From contig NZ_JAPDFL010000001.1 of NCBI RefSeq assembly GCF_025949695.1, positions 1,036,001 to 1,100,000 on the forward strand: a stretch of 64,000 nt of DNA. Reading direction: 5' to 3'. The translations under genes were made by a program, and so were the position numbers. Of this stretch, positions 1 to 8,287 are shown piece by piece. Positions within the stretch are counted from its first letter, which is position 1. Each line of letters starts with the position of its first letter. This DNA comes from Pararhodobacter zhoushanensis (GTDB lineage Bacteria; Pseudomonadota; Alphaproteobacteria; Rhodobacterales; Rhodobacteraceae). The notes under the pieces were generated by a model that searched no databases, was not told where the DNA came from, and worked only from the letters and a program-made list of their open reading frames with translations.

Positions 1-493
1 CCGCATTGGTCAGCACCCCTGCGCGCCCGACCTCGGACCCCGTTCCTGCTGTCGTCGGCACCGCGATGATCGGCGCGATGGCGCTGGCATCGGCGCGGGT
101 CCACCAGTCGCCGATATCCTCCAGATCCCAGACGCTGAGATCGCCGCGCTGGCCCGCCATCAGCGCGATCATCTTGCCCAGATCCAGCGCCGAGCCGCCG
201 CCGAAACAGAGCACCCCGTCATGCCCGCCCGCCTTATACACCGCGATCCCGGCGGCCATGTTGGCCTCGGTCGGGTTGGCATCGACGTCGGAAAACACGC
301 CGCGTCCCAGCCCGGCGGCTTCCAGCACATCCAGCGCCTGCGCGGTGATCGGCAGCGAGGCCAGCGCCTTGTCGGTCACCAGCAGCGGCGCTTTCAGGCC
401 CACGGCCTTGCAGTGATCGGCCAGTTCATTGATCCGTCCCACGCCGAATTTTATCGCGGTCGGGTAGGACCAGTTCATGGTGGGAACGCTCAT
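1..493 (-). CDS. Iron-containing alcohol dehydrogenase (group III), 3' part outside the window
   Basis: The first 164 codons are present; the rest lies beyond the left edge. Family members interconvert alcohols and aldehydes with NAD(P) and usually bind Fe2+ or Zn2+. The nucleotide-binding signature GGGSALDLGKM and the family motif PTTAGTGSEV are both visible. The metal-binding C-terminal half is not in the window. The ATG overlaps the stop of the upstream aldehyde dehydrogenase as ATGA, so the two are translationally coupled. With the ligase and aldehyde dehydrogenase upstream it forms a ligase-oxidation set of the polyamine or amino-alcohol type; the substrate is inference. Confidence 0.9.
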   Translation of the reverse strand, partial: MSVPTMNWSYPTAIKFGVGRINELADHCKAVGLKAPLLVTDKALASLPITAQALDVLEAAGLGRGVFSDVDANPTEANMAAGIAVYKAGGHDGVLCFGGGSALDLGKMIALMAGQRGDLSVWDLEDIGDWWTRADASAIAPIIAVPTTAGTGSEVGRAGVLTNA

Positions 494-1878
494 TTCGTCA
501 CCTTCTTGAGATGGTAGGATTTCGGCCGTGTGACCGCGTAATAGCCCAGCTCGGACAGGCCCGCACCGCGCCCGGTGTCCTTGCACCCGGTCCAGCACAG
601 CGCCGGGTCGAGGTAATCGCAGCGGTTCATGAAGATCGTGCCGGTCTCGATCTGCGCGCCGATCTCTGCTGCCGCATCGGCGTCCTGCGTCCAGATCGAG
701 GCGGTCAGGCCATAGGGCGAGTCGTTCATCAGTTGGATGGCTTCGGCATCGCCCGAGACCTTCATGATCCCCACCACCGGGCCAAAGCTTTCCTCGCGCA
801 TCACGCGCATGGAATGGTCCACGTTCACCAGAATCTGCGGGGCCAGATAGGCGCCACCATCGTCGGCAGGGAACAGCGCGGGGTCGATCAGCGGGGTCGC
901 CCCTGCCGCCACAGCCTCGGCCACCTGCTCGCGCACCGTGCGCGCAAAGCGAACATTCGCCATCGGGCCGATGGTGGTGTCGGCGTCGAACGGGTTGCCC
1001 AGTTTCAGCGCCGAGACCCACGCAACCGCCTTTTCGACAAAGGCGTCATAAAGCGATGCGTGCACATAGATCCGCTCGATCCCGCAGCAGCACTGCCCCG
1101 CGTTGAACATCGCGCCGTCCATCAGGCTGTCGACCGCCGCGTCCAGATCGGCATCGGCGCGCACATAGCCCGGATCCTTGCCGCCCAGCTCCAGCCCGGT
1201 GCCGGTAAAGGTGCCTGCCGCCGCGCGCTCAATCGCCGCGCCGCCGCCGACCGAGCCGGTGAAGTTCACAAAGCCAAAGCTGCGCGCGCCGATCAGCGCC
1301 TCGGTCGTCGCGTGGTCCAGCGTGACGTTCTGGAATACGCCCTCGGGCAGGCCACCGGCGGCGAAGGCTTCGGCCAGACGCTCGCCCACGACCAGCGTTT
1401 GCGAGGCGTGTTTCAGCATCACCGCATTGCCCGCGATCAGCGCGGGAACGATGGTGTTGATCGCCGTCAGGTACGGGTAGTTCCACGGCGCGATGACAAA
1501 GACCACGCCGACCGCTTCGCGCGCCAGCGCGCGGTGGAACCGCTCGGACTCCTCAACGATCTTGGGTGCCAGCGTCGCTTCGGCGATCGAGGCCATATAC
1601 GCGGCCCGCTCGTTCACCCCGCCAAATTCGCCGCCATAGCGCGTGGGGCGGCCCATCTGCCAGGCCAGTTCCTCGACAGCCTGAGCGCTGGTCTGGTTGA
1701 GCGCGGCGATCCCCGCCTGGACGAGGGCGATCCGCTCGGCCAGCGGGCGCGCGGCCCAGGCTTTTTGCGCGGTCTTGGCGCGGGAAACGGCGGCTTGCGC
1801 TTCGGCCAGCGGCAGGGCCGGGCGCTCGGCATAAACCCGCCCGTCGACGGGCGAGATGCATTGGATGGTCTTGGTCAT
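490..1878 (-). CDS. NAD(P)-dependent aldehyde dehydrogenase
   Basis: A 462-residue protein of the aldehyde dehydrogenase superfamily, which oxidises an aldehyde to the acid in the cytoplasm. Landmarks are PWNYPY at 131-136, the general-base Glu230 in LELGGKD, and the catalytic cysteine in FNAGQCCCG, probably Cys264 by the GQxC rule. Three cysteines in a row there is unusual. It lies 90 bp downstream of a glutamine-synthetase-like gene, and its stop overlaps the Fe-alcohol dehydrogenase start. The neighbourhood suggests gamma-glutamyl-aminoaldehyde or a related substrate, as in the Puu pathway, but the specificity cannot be read from the sequence. Confidence 0.9.
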   Translation of the reverse strand: MTKTIQCISPVDGRVYAERPALPLAEAQAAVSRAKTAQKAWAARPLAERIALVQAGIAALNQTSAQAVEELAWQMGRPTRYGGEFGGVNERAAYMASIAEATLAPKIVEESERFHRALAREAVGVVFVIAPWNYPYLTAINTIVPALIAGNAVMLKHASQTLVVGERLAEAFAAGGLPEGVFQNVTLDHATTEALIGARSFGFVNFTGSVGGGAAIERAAAGTFTGTGLELGGKDPGYVRADADLDAAVDSLMDGAMFNAGQCCCGIERIYVHASLYDAFVEKAVAWVSALKLGNPFDADTTIGPMANVRFARTVREQVAEAVAAGATPLIDPALFPADDGGAYLAPQILVNVDHSMRVMREESFGPVVGIMKVSGDAEAIQLMNDSPYGLTASIWTQDADAAAEIGAQIETGTIFMNRCDYLDPALCWTGCKDTGRGAGLSELGYYAVTRPKSYHLKKVTK

Positions 1879-1968
1879 GTCACACCTGCAGGGTTCCCGG
1901 CGGGGCCTTGGTCCGCGCGCCGCCCGGGTCGTTGAAAAGAGTTCGGCCCTTGTGGCGGGCCGGTAAGG

Positions 1969-3339
1969 TTACGCCCGCTCCAGCCCGCGCTTGAGCTCCC
2001 AGTCGGTCACCACGCGGTCGGTTTCGGCGATCTCCCAGCGCGCGGCGTGCACATAGTGCTCGACGACCTCGGCGCCAAGAGCGCCGCGCAGCCAGTCCGA
2101 GTTCTCGGCAAGATCCGCCGCTTCGCGCAGCGTCTTGGGTATCTCGCGCACGTCCTTGGCACCGTACATATCGCCGCTCAGCGCCGGTTCCAGCTCGAGG
2201 TTCTGCTCGATCCCGTCGAGGCCCGCCGCCAGCAGCGCCGCGCAGGCGGTATAGGGGTTCAGATCCGCCCCGCCGATCCGGCATTCCACCCGCACGCCCT
2301 TGGTCTTCTCGCCGCAGACGCGGAAACCGGCGGTGCGGTTGTCGGGGGACCAGACGGCTTTCGTGGGCGCAAACAGGCCGACGGTGAAGCGTTTGTAGCT
2401 GTTCACATAGGGCGCAAGGAACAGCGTGATCTCGCGCGCATGGGCCAGTTGACCGGCCAGAAACTGCTTCATCAGTGCCGACATGCCATGGGCGTCGTCA
2501 GCATCGGCAAAGGCCGCCGAGCCGTCCGCGCCCCAGAGCGACTGGTGCACATGGCTGGAACTGCCGGCCTTGTCACTGTCGTACTTGGCCATGAAGGTGA
2601 CCGACTTGGCCTGAGCGTGGGCGATTTCCTTGGTGGCGGTCTTGATCAGGCTGTGCTGATCGGCAGTGGTCAGCGCATCGCTGTAGCGCACGTTGACCTC
2701 GGCCTGCCCGGCATCCGCCTCGCCCTTGGTGCATTCCACCTCGATGCCCGCCCCATAAAGCCCGTTGCGCAGGGCGCGCATCAGCGGCTCTTCCTTGGAC
2801 GTCTGGAAGATGTGGTAATCCTCGTTATAGCTGGAAATCGGCTGCAGATCGCGCGTGCCCTTGTCGCGCAGCGCCTCGTAGCTGTTCTCAAAGACATAGA
2901 ACTCCAGCTCGGTCGCCATCATCGCGTCAAAACCCATGGCTTTGGCGCGCTCGATCTGCCGCTTCAGGATCGCGCGCGGCGATTGCGGCACGGGTTTGTG
3001 CGTGGCGTGATCCAGCAGATCGCACAGTACCAGCGCCGTGCCGTCCAGCCACGGCACAACGCGCAGCGTGGCAAGATCCGGCTTCATGACATAATCGCCA
3101 TAGCCCTGCGCCCAGCTGGCCGTGGCATAGCCGGGGACGGTGGTCATCTCCATGTCCACGGTCAGCAGATAGTTGCAGCAATGGGTCTCTTCCCAGCCAT
3201 GCTCAAGGAAATGCGCGGCGTGGAAGCGCTTGCCCATCAGGCGGCCCTGCATGTCCACGGCGGCAACCACCACCGTGTCAATCTCGCCCGCCTCGAAAGC
3301 CTTGGCCAGGGTCTCCAACGTCAGAAGTCCGCGCATCAC
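1969..3339 (-). CDS. Glutamine synthetase family protein (gamma-glutamyl-amine ligase type)
   Basis: A 456-residue member of the glutamine synthetase catalytic superfamily, resembling PuuA-type ligases that couple glutamate to an amine with ATP. Visible motifs are the metal-binding ATELEF (142-147), GQAEVNV (211-217), GSSSHVHQSLW (259-269), the ATP-site NRTAGFR around Arg335, and ECRIGGADLNPY (352-363). The last is typical of the PuuA/GlnT branch rather than of true GlnA. The Tyr-adenylylation segment of GlnA-I is not recognisable. It leads a ligase - aldehyde dehydrogenase - alcohol dehydrogenase operon. Polyamine, ethanolamine or methylamine-type substrates are all possible. Confidence 0.85.
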   Translation of the reverse strand: MMRGLLTLETLAKAFEAGEIDTVVVAAVDMQGRLMGKRFHAAHFLEHGWEETHCCNYLLTVDMEMTTVPGYATASWAQGYGDYVMKPDLATLRVVPWLDGTALVLCDLLDHATHKPVPQSPRAILKRQIERAKAMGFDAMMATELEFYVFENSYEALRDKGTRDLQPISSYNEDYHIFQTSKEEPLMRALRNGLYGAGIEVECTKGEADAGQAEVNVRYSDALTTADQHSLIKTATKEIAHAQAKSVTFMAKYDSDKAGSSSHVHQSLWGADGSAAFADADDAHGMSALMKQFLAGQLAHAREITLFLAPYVNSYKRFTVGLFAPTKAVWSPDNRTAGFRVCGEKTKGVRVECRIGGADLNPYTACAALLAAGLDGIEQNLELEPALSGDMYGAKDVREIPKTLREAADLAENSDWLRGALGAEVVEHYVHAARWEIAETDRVVTDWELKRGLERA

Positions 3340-3383
3340 ATCCTCATCTCGGCCAGCAGGGCGTCGGCCCCATCATCTGTCTT

Positions 3384-3461
3384 CAAATATCCACGGGGGG
3401 TGTCCAGAGGGGGAGCGTGCTCCCCCTCTGGCGAGGGGGTCCGGGGGCGCGCAGCCCCCGG
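3384..3461 (-). terminator. Tandem strong hairpins with CGGGG-rich Rhodobacterales-type intergenic element
   Basis: Two perfect inverted repeats follow the solute-binding protein gene. One is CCAGAGGGGGAGC/GCTCCCCCTCTGG at 3404-3431 (13-bp arms, 2-nt centre); the other is CCGGGGGC/GCCCCCGG at 3441-3461 (8-bp arms, 5-nt loop). On the minus strand they end in a CCCCCCGTGGATATTTGAAG tail. From memory, similar elements recur between genes in Rhodobacterales, where they probably act as terminators. Here the pair would separate the TRAP operon from the ligase operon. Confidence 0.75.
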
Positions 3462-3470
3462 CTTTCCCGG

Positions 3471-4508
3471 TCACGAATAGCGGTACGGCCGCCCGGCGCG
3501 GTCCATCGCGGCGTTGTAGTCCTTGAAGATCTGCACCACCTGCGCCTTGACCTCGGACTCGGCGCCGATCTCGTCCCAGAACGTCCGCGCGGCGGTTTCC
3601 ACCCCGGCCCATTCCGCATCGGGGATCGAGGTCAGCTCCAGCTTGCCGCCTTCGGTCCGGTAGCGCGCCTCGCCGGCCCAATACCAGTGCTGGCGGTGGT
3701 AATGCGACTGCTCGAAGCAGGTCGCCAGCAGCGACTGCAGATGCGGCGACAGCTCGTTCCAGCGCTCCATGTTGGCAAAGAAATGCCCGATCCACGCGCC
3801 CGAGATGTTGTTGGTCAGGAAGTAGTTGGCCGCATCCGCCCAGCCGACGGTATAGGCCTCGGTCGCCCCGCACCACGCAACACCGTCGATCTCGCCGGTT
3901 TGCAGCGCGATCTGCACGTCCTCATAGGGCACGTTGACCGGCACCACGTCATACTGGCTCAGGAAGCGCCCGGCGGTCGGGAAGGTGAACACCCGCTTGC
4001 CCGCCAGATCCGCCAATGAGGTGATCGGGTCATTGGTGATGAAGTGGCACGGATCCCACGACCCGGCCGAGATATGCTTGACGCCGACCTTCTCGTATTC
4101 GCTTTCCCAGATCGCTTTCAGGCCCCAGTCGTTGAACAGCGCGGGCACGTCCAGCGAATAGCGGCTGGCAAAGGGGAAATAACCACCGAACACCGTCACT
4201 TCGGTCGGCGAGGCCATGCTGTCATCATCCGACTGCACGCAGTCGATCGTACCGCGCTGCATCGCCTGAAACAGCTCGCCCGTCGGCACCAGCTGGTCGG
4301 CGTAATACAGGTCGATCTGCATTGCGTCGCCGGCAAGGCTGTTGAACAGATCGACCGCCGGTTTCACCACAAACTCACCCAGCGCCGAGCCGGCATAGGT
4401 TTGCATGCGCCAACGGATCGTCGATTGCGCCTGAACAGCAGGAGCGGCCAGCGCCGCAGCGCCGCCAAGCGCGCTGGTGGTCAGGAACTTCCGTCTGGTT
4501 GTCGTCAT
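3471..4508 (-). CDS. TRAP transporter substrate-binding protein, DctP family
   Basis: A 345-residue periplasmic receptor of a TRAP transporter. It begins with a twin-arginine signal (TTRRKFLTTSALGG, followed by a hydrophobic stretch and PAVQAQ around residue 28), so export is probably by Tat in a folded state. The mature part has the DctP-family fold pattern, including DLAGKRVFT and NVPYEDVQIALQTGEIDGV, where the conserved arginine/aspartate ligand region lies. It is last in the operon amidohydrolase - small permease - large permease - receptor, 54 bp after the large permease. The ligand is unknown; carboxylates and N-acyl amino acids are typical for the family. Confidence 0.9.
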   Translation of the reverse strand: MTTTRRKFLTTSALGGAAALAAPAVQAQSTIRWRMQTYAGSALGEFVVKPAVDLFNSLAGDAMQIDLYYADQLVPTGELFQAMQRGTIDCVQSDDDSMASPTEVTVFGGYFPFASRYSLDVPALFNDWGLKAIWESEYEKVGVKHISAGSWDPCHFITNDPITSLADLAGKRVFTFPTAGRFLSQYDVVPVNVPYEDVQIALQTGEIDGVAWCGATEAYTVGWADAANYFLTNNISGAWIGHFFANMERWNELSPHLQSLLATCFEQSHYHRQHWYWAGEARYRTEGGKLELTSIPDAEWAGVETAARTFWDEIGAESEVKAQVVQIFKDYNAAMDRAGRPYRYS

Positions 4509-4562
4509 GGTCAGATCTCCATTCTGTTGGACTTGGGGTGGGGGCCTTGAGGCCTCTTGGTA

Positions 4563-5891
4563 TCAGCGGGAATACAGGGTCTGCGGCAGCCACAGCGCGA
4601 TCTGCGGAAAGGCCATGATCAGCGCCAGCCCGAGGATCATCACCGCAACGAACGGCACAATCGAGCGGTAAATATCGGCCAGGGACACCTCATTGGGTGC
4701 CATGGCGCGCATCAGGAACAGGTTGTAGCCGAAGGGCGGCGTCATATAGGCGATCTGGCAGGTGATGGTGTAAAGCACACCGTACCACACCAGATCGAAT
4801 TCCAGCATCCGCACGATGGGCACATAGAGCGGTGCCACGATGACCAGCATCGCCGTGTCATCCAGAAACGTGCCCATGAGGATGAAGCTGAGCTGCATCA
4901 GGATCAGCACTTCCCAGCGGTTCAGGCCCAGATCGGTCAGGAACAGCTCGCGCACGAAATCCACCGCGCGCAGCCCGTCGAAGATCGCACCAAAGGCCAG
5001 CGCGGCCAGAATGATCCACAGGAACATGCAGCTGATCGACAGGGTCTGCAGCAGGCAGGTCTCGAACACCTTGCGGTTCATCCGGCCCTTCAGGACCGAC
5101 GCCGCGAACGCCGCCAGCGCCCCGATGACCGAGCTTTCCACCAGCCGCGTGTAGCCCATCACAAAGGGCACCATCATGACAAAGAAGATGCCCAGCGGCA
5201 GCGCGCCCGCCATCAGCAGGCGGTATTTCTCGGCCTTGGTGATGCTGGCGCGTTCTTCTTCACTCAGCGCCGGACCCAGCGCCGGATTGATCCGGCAGCG
5301 GATCCAGATATAGGCGATGAACAGCCCCGCCATCAGCAGCCCCGGCAGAATGCCCGCCAGCCACAGCTGCGCCACCGGCTGCCGCGCGATCATCGCATAA
5401 AGCACCATCACGACCGAGGGCGGGATCAGGATGCCAAGGGATGAGCCCGCCTGAATCACCCCGGTGACCATGCGTTTGTCGTATCGTCGTTTCAGCAGTT
5501 CCGGCAGCGCAATCGTCGCGCCGATTGCCATGCCTGCGACCGACAGCCCGTTCATCGCCGAGATCAGCACCATCAGCACGATCGTGCCAATTGCCAGCCC
5601 GCCCGGCACCGGGCCGAACCAGACGTGGAACATGCGGTAGAGATCATCGGCCAGACGGCTTTCCGACAGCACATAGCCCATGAAGATGAACATCGGCAGC
5701 GTGATCAGCGGGAACCAGTTCATCAGCTTGAAGGCCTGCGCAAAGGCGATGTCATGCCCGCCCCGGTCGCCCCATAGAAACAGCGCCGCCACCACGGCGA
5801 CAAAGCCGATCACGCCGAACATGCGCTGACCGGTAAGCATCAGCATCAAGAGCGTGCCGAACATCAGCGCGGCAATCAATTCCGTGGGCAT
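4563..5891 (-). CDS. TRAP transporter large permease, DctM family
   Basis: A 442-residue, highly hydrophobic protein with about a dozen predicted membrane segments. It is the sodium-driven channel subunit of the TRAP system encoded with the genes on either side. Typical DctM stretches are visible, such as PMFIFMGYVLSESRLADDLY and the conserved loop GSSLGILIPPSVVMVLYA (GxxxxxIPPS). Its ATG shares its A with the final base of the small permease stop (TGATG). The normal DctM length and uninterrupted reading frame suggest a functional transporter. Confidence 0.92.
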   Translation of the reverse strand: MPTELIAALMFGTLLMLMLTGQRMFGVIGFVAVVAALFLWGDRGGHDIAFAQAFKLMNWFPLITLPMFIFMGYVLSESRLADDLYRMFHVWFGPVPGGLAIGTIVLMVLISAMNGLSVAGMAIGATIALPELLKRRYDKRMVTGVIQAGSSLGILIPPSVVMVLYAMIARQPVAQLWLAGILPGLLMAGLFIAYIWIRCRINPALGPALSEEERASITKAEKYRLLMAGALPLGIFFVMMVPFVMGYTRLVESSVIGALAAFAASVLKGRMNRKVFETCLLQTLSISCMFLWIILAALAFGAIFDGLRAVDFVRELFLTDLGLNRWEVLILMQLSFILMGTFLDDTAMLVIVAPLYVPIVRMLEFDLVWYGVLYTITCQIAYMTPPFGYNLFLMRAMAPNEVSLADIYRSIVPFVAVMILGLALIMAFPQIALWLPQTLYSR

Positions 5892-6400
5892 CAGATCTCC
5901 TTGCCGCGCAGGCGCGCGATGTCACGGATCAGAAAAGCGGTGCATTGCAACAGCATCATCAGGATACCCAAGACCATGATGATCTTGATCGGCGCCATAT
6001 AAGGCCGCCACAAGCCGCGCCGCCGTTCACCGTATTCCACCGCGTATTGCAGGCTTTCCCAACCGCCCCACAGCAGGATGCCCAGATAGAACAGCAGCGT
6101 GCCGATGGTCAGCACATCGACCAGCGCGCGGGTCTTGTCGGACCAGCGTGAATAAAGCAGGTCCATGCGCACGGCGGACCCGAGCTGCAACGCATAGGCC
6201 CCGCCGATCATGAAATAGCCCATCAGGATGAACTGGGCCATTTCGTCGGTCCAGATCGGTGGCGCGCCTGCGGCGCGCGCCACGGCGCCCCACAGCAAGA
6301 CACCCATCAACGCCAGCAGCGAATACATCGCGACGCGGCCCAGCAGCCAGTTGAACCGCTCGACCCAGCGCACGTAAGCGACGAAGATGCCGGGCATCAC
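5891..6400 (-). CDS. TRAP transporter small permease, DctQ family
   Basis: A 169-residue membrane protein with four hydrophobic segments, the usual size and topology of DctQ. It pairs with the large permease to form the membrane complex. The motif EMAQFILMGYFMIGGAYAL is typical of the second helix region in this family. The start codon overlaps the preceding amidohydrolase stop by four bases (ATGA), and its stop overlaps the start of the large permease. The three genes are therefore one transcription and translation unit. Confidence 0.9.
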   Translation of the reverse strand: MMPGIFVAYVRWVERFNWLLGRVAMYSLLALMGVLLWGAVARAAGAPPIWTDEMAQFILMGYFMIGGAYALQLGSAVRMDLLYSRWSDKTRALVDVLTIGTLLFYLGILLWGGWESLQYAVEYGERRRGLWRPYMAPIKIIMVLGILMMLLQCTAFLIRDIARLRGKEI

Positions 6401-7272
6401 ACCGCCCCCGTTTCGCGCAGCGCCACTGCCAGCACCGGGGCCAGCCGCTCGGCCATGGCGTCCTGCGCCGGGGCGTCGGTGATCAGGTCGTTGCGGATTT
6501 CCAGCATGGTGTTGGACAGGCGCATCGGCACCGCATGCAGGCGGATGGTGTGGGTCACGTCGCCAGCGGCAGAATAGGGCTCGTTCAGGCGGGTATCCAG
6601 ACCGCAGTCTTTGGCCGCCATCATCACCGCCATGGTAAGCGTGGTGTCATCGTCATGGATCACGCCAAATTCGACGTCGCGGGTCTGACCGAAGTAGACC
6701 GGCGTGAAGGAATGAACCGCGATCAGCGCCGGACGGCGGCCGCGCGCGACCAGCTGCGCAATCTCGGACGCCACCGTGGCGTGGAACGGCTGGCAGATCG
6801 CCTGCGTGCGCGCCACGCGGTCGGCAGGGGTGAGGTTTTGGTTGCCGGGCACCAGATGCAGTTCGGATTTCGGCGGCATCGCGGCCAGATGATCGGGCGC
6901 GCGGTTCAGGTCATAGGCCAGCCGCGACAGCGGCGCATGCACCAGCACCGCGCCCCCCGCCACCCGTGCCAGCCGCGCGGCCAGCCCCCGCGCCAGCCCC
7001 AGCGCGCCGATGTCATAGGCGGCATGCGAGGCGCGGGTGTCGGCATCCAGCCCCAGATCGCCGCCCAGTTCGGGGTAATCCACGGGCAGGGTGTTTGACG
7101 CGTGTTCGCAGATAAGCACCACACCCGCCGGGGTTTCCCCCACGCCCGGCGTGCCATCGGCGCGCCACTGCTCGACCACCCCGTCGAAACGCGGTAGGGA
7201 CAAGGCTTGGCTGTTGGCGGCGCGCTGGGCGGGCTGAGACATCGACGAAATCTCCGGTCGCGAATGGCTCAA
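6397..7272 (-). CDS. N-formylglutamate amidohydrolase family protein
   Basis: A 291-residue protein of the N-formylglutamate amidohydrolase family (HutG/DUF-type FGase). The defining zinc-site stretch ICEHASN lies at residues 54-60, followed by LSRLAYDLNR and AVHSFTPVYFG. Such enzymes hydrolyse an N-formyl or N-acyl amino acid and release formate in the classical case. It leads the TRAP operon, so the transporter may deliver its substrate; that is inference. An internal ATG ten codons in (MSQPAQ, at 7242) is an alternative start. No histidine degradation genes (hutU/hutH) are nearby, so a role in histidine catabolism is not supported here. Confidence 0.85.
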   Translation of the reverse strand: MSHSRPEISSMSQPAQRAANSQALSLPRFDGVVEQWRADGTPGVGETPAGVVLICEHASNTLPVDYPELGGDLGLDADTRASHAAYDIGALGLARGLAARLARVAGGAVLVHAPLSRLAYDLNRAPDHLAAMPPKSELHLVPGNQNLTPADRVARTQAICQPFHATVASEIAQLVARGRRPALIAVHSFTPVYFGQTRDVEFGVIHDDDTTLTMAVMMAAKDCGLDTRLNEPYSAAGDVTHTIRLHAVPMRLSNTMLEIRNDLITDAPAQDAMAERLAPVLAVALRETGAV

Positions 7273-7382
7273 GCCTCGGCCATCGGCCCCGAATATGTCA
7301 AGTTCTTTTCGGGTGTGGAATTTCTGTTACAAATCGAACAAACGGCGCTAGGCTGTTTTCTGTGCATAGTAGTGGCAAGACG

Positions 7383-8277
7383 ATGAGCGACGCACCAACA
7401 CCTGAGTCCCCGGACACCCCCGAAGCCCGCCTGCGCGCAGCGATGCCCGATCTGACGCGGGCTGAACGCCAATTGGCCGCGCATATGCTGGGCAATTATC
7501 CGGTGGCGGTGCTGGGATCGGTGGCTTCCGTGGCGCGGGGCGCTGGCGTGTCAGGGCCGACCGTGGTGCGGCTGGTGCAAAAGCTGGGCTATACCGGCTA
7601 TCCCGATTTTCAGGCGCAGCTGCGCGAGGAAGTCGGCGAAAAGCTCGCCTCGCCCATCGCCAAGCGCGAGAAATGGGCGCGGGCCGAGAATGCCGATCCT
7701 GACCATGTGCTCGACGCTTTCGCGGCCAAGGTGATCGAGAACCTTGGCGCCACGCTGGGCCAGATCGACCACGCCGGGTTCGATGCTGTGACCGAATTGC
7801 TCGCCGACCCCTCGCGCCGGATTTCGATGCTGGGCGGGCGGCTGACCCATCCGGTCGCCGAATACTTCGCCACCACGCTGCGCGTCACGCGGGGTGAGGT
7901 GACCCTGTGGTCAAACCTGCCCAACTCGTGGCCCCCCGCGCTGCTGGATATGCGCGAAGGCGACGTCCTCGTCGCCTTCGACATCCGCCGCTATGAGACC
8001 AGCGTGCTGCATATCGTCGAAATGGCGCGGGCGCAGGGGGCGGTCGTGGTGCTGATCACCGACCGCTGGGTGTCGCCGGCGGCGGCGCATGCCCAGCACA
8101 TCCTGCCCTGTCACATCGAAGCGCCCAGTGCGTGGGATCTCGATCACCTCGCTGGTCATGCTGACCGAGGCCCTGCTGGCCGGTGTGCAGAACCGCAGTT
8201 GGGACAAGACCTCGGAACGCTTGCAGCGTATGGAATCGCTGTACGCCCGCGCGCAGCTGTTCCGGCGGGCGCGGTAA
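7383..8277 (+). CDS. MurR/RpiR-family transcriptional regulator with an apparent +1 frameshift
   Basis: An N-terminal RpiR helix-turn-helix (about residues 15-85, with SVARGAGVSGPTVVRLVQKLG) is followed by a SIS domain that usually binds a phosphosugar or small metabolite. The reading frame runs correctly to AWD near 8138 and then goes off into an unrelated tail ending at 8303. Removing one base (an extra C at about 8139) restores SITSLVMLTEALLAGVQNRS and a natural stop at 8277, giving about 297 residues. It is divergent from the amidohydrolase-TRAP operon and is its likely regulator. A GTG at 7362 is an alternative start. Either a sequence error or a recent inactivating insertion explains the shift. 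Confidence 0.8.
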
Positions 8278-8287
8278 AGGGCGGGCA

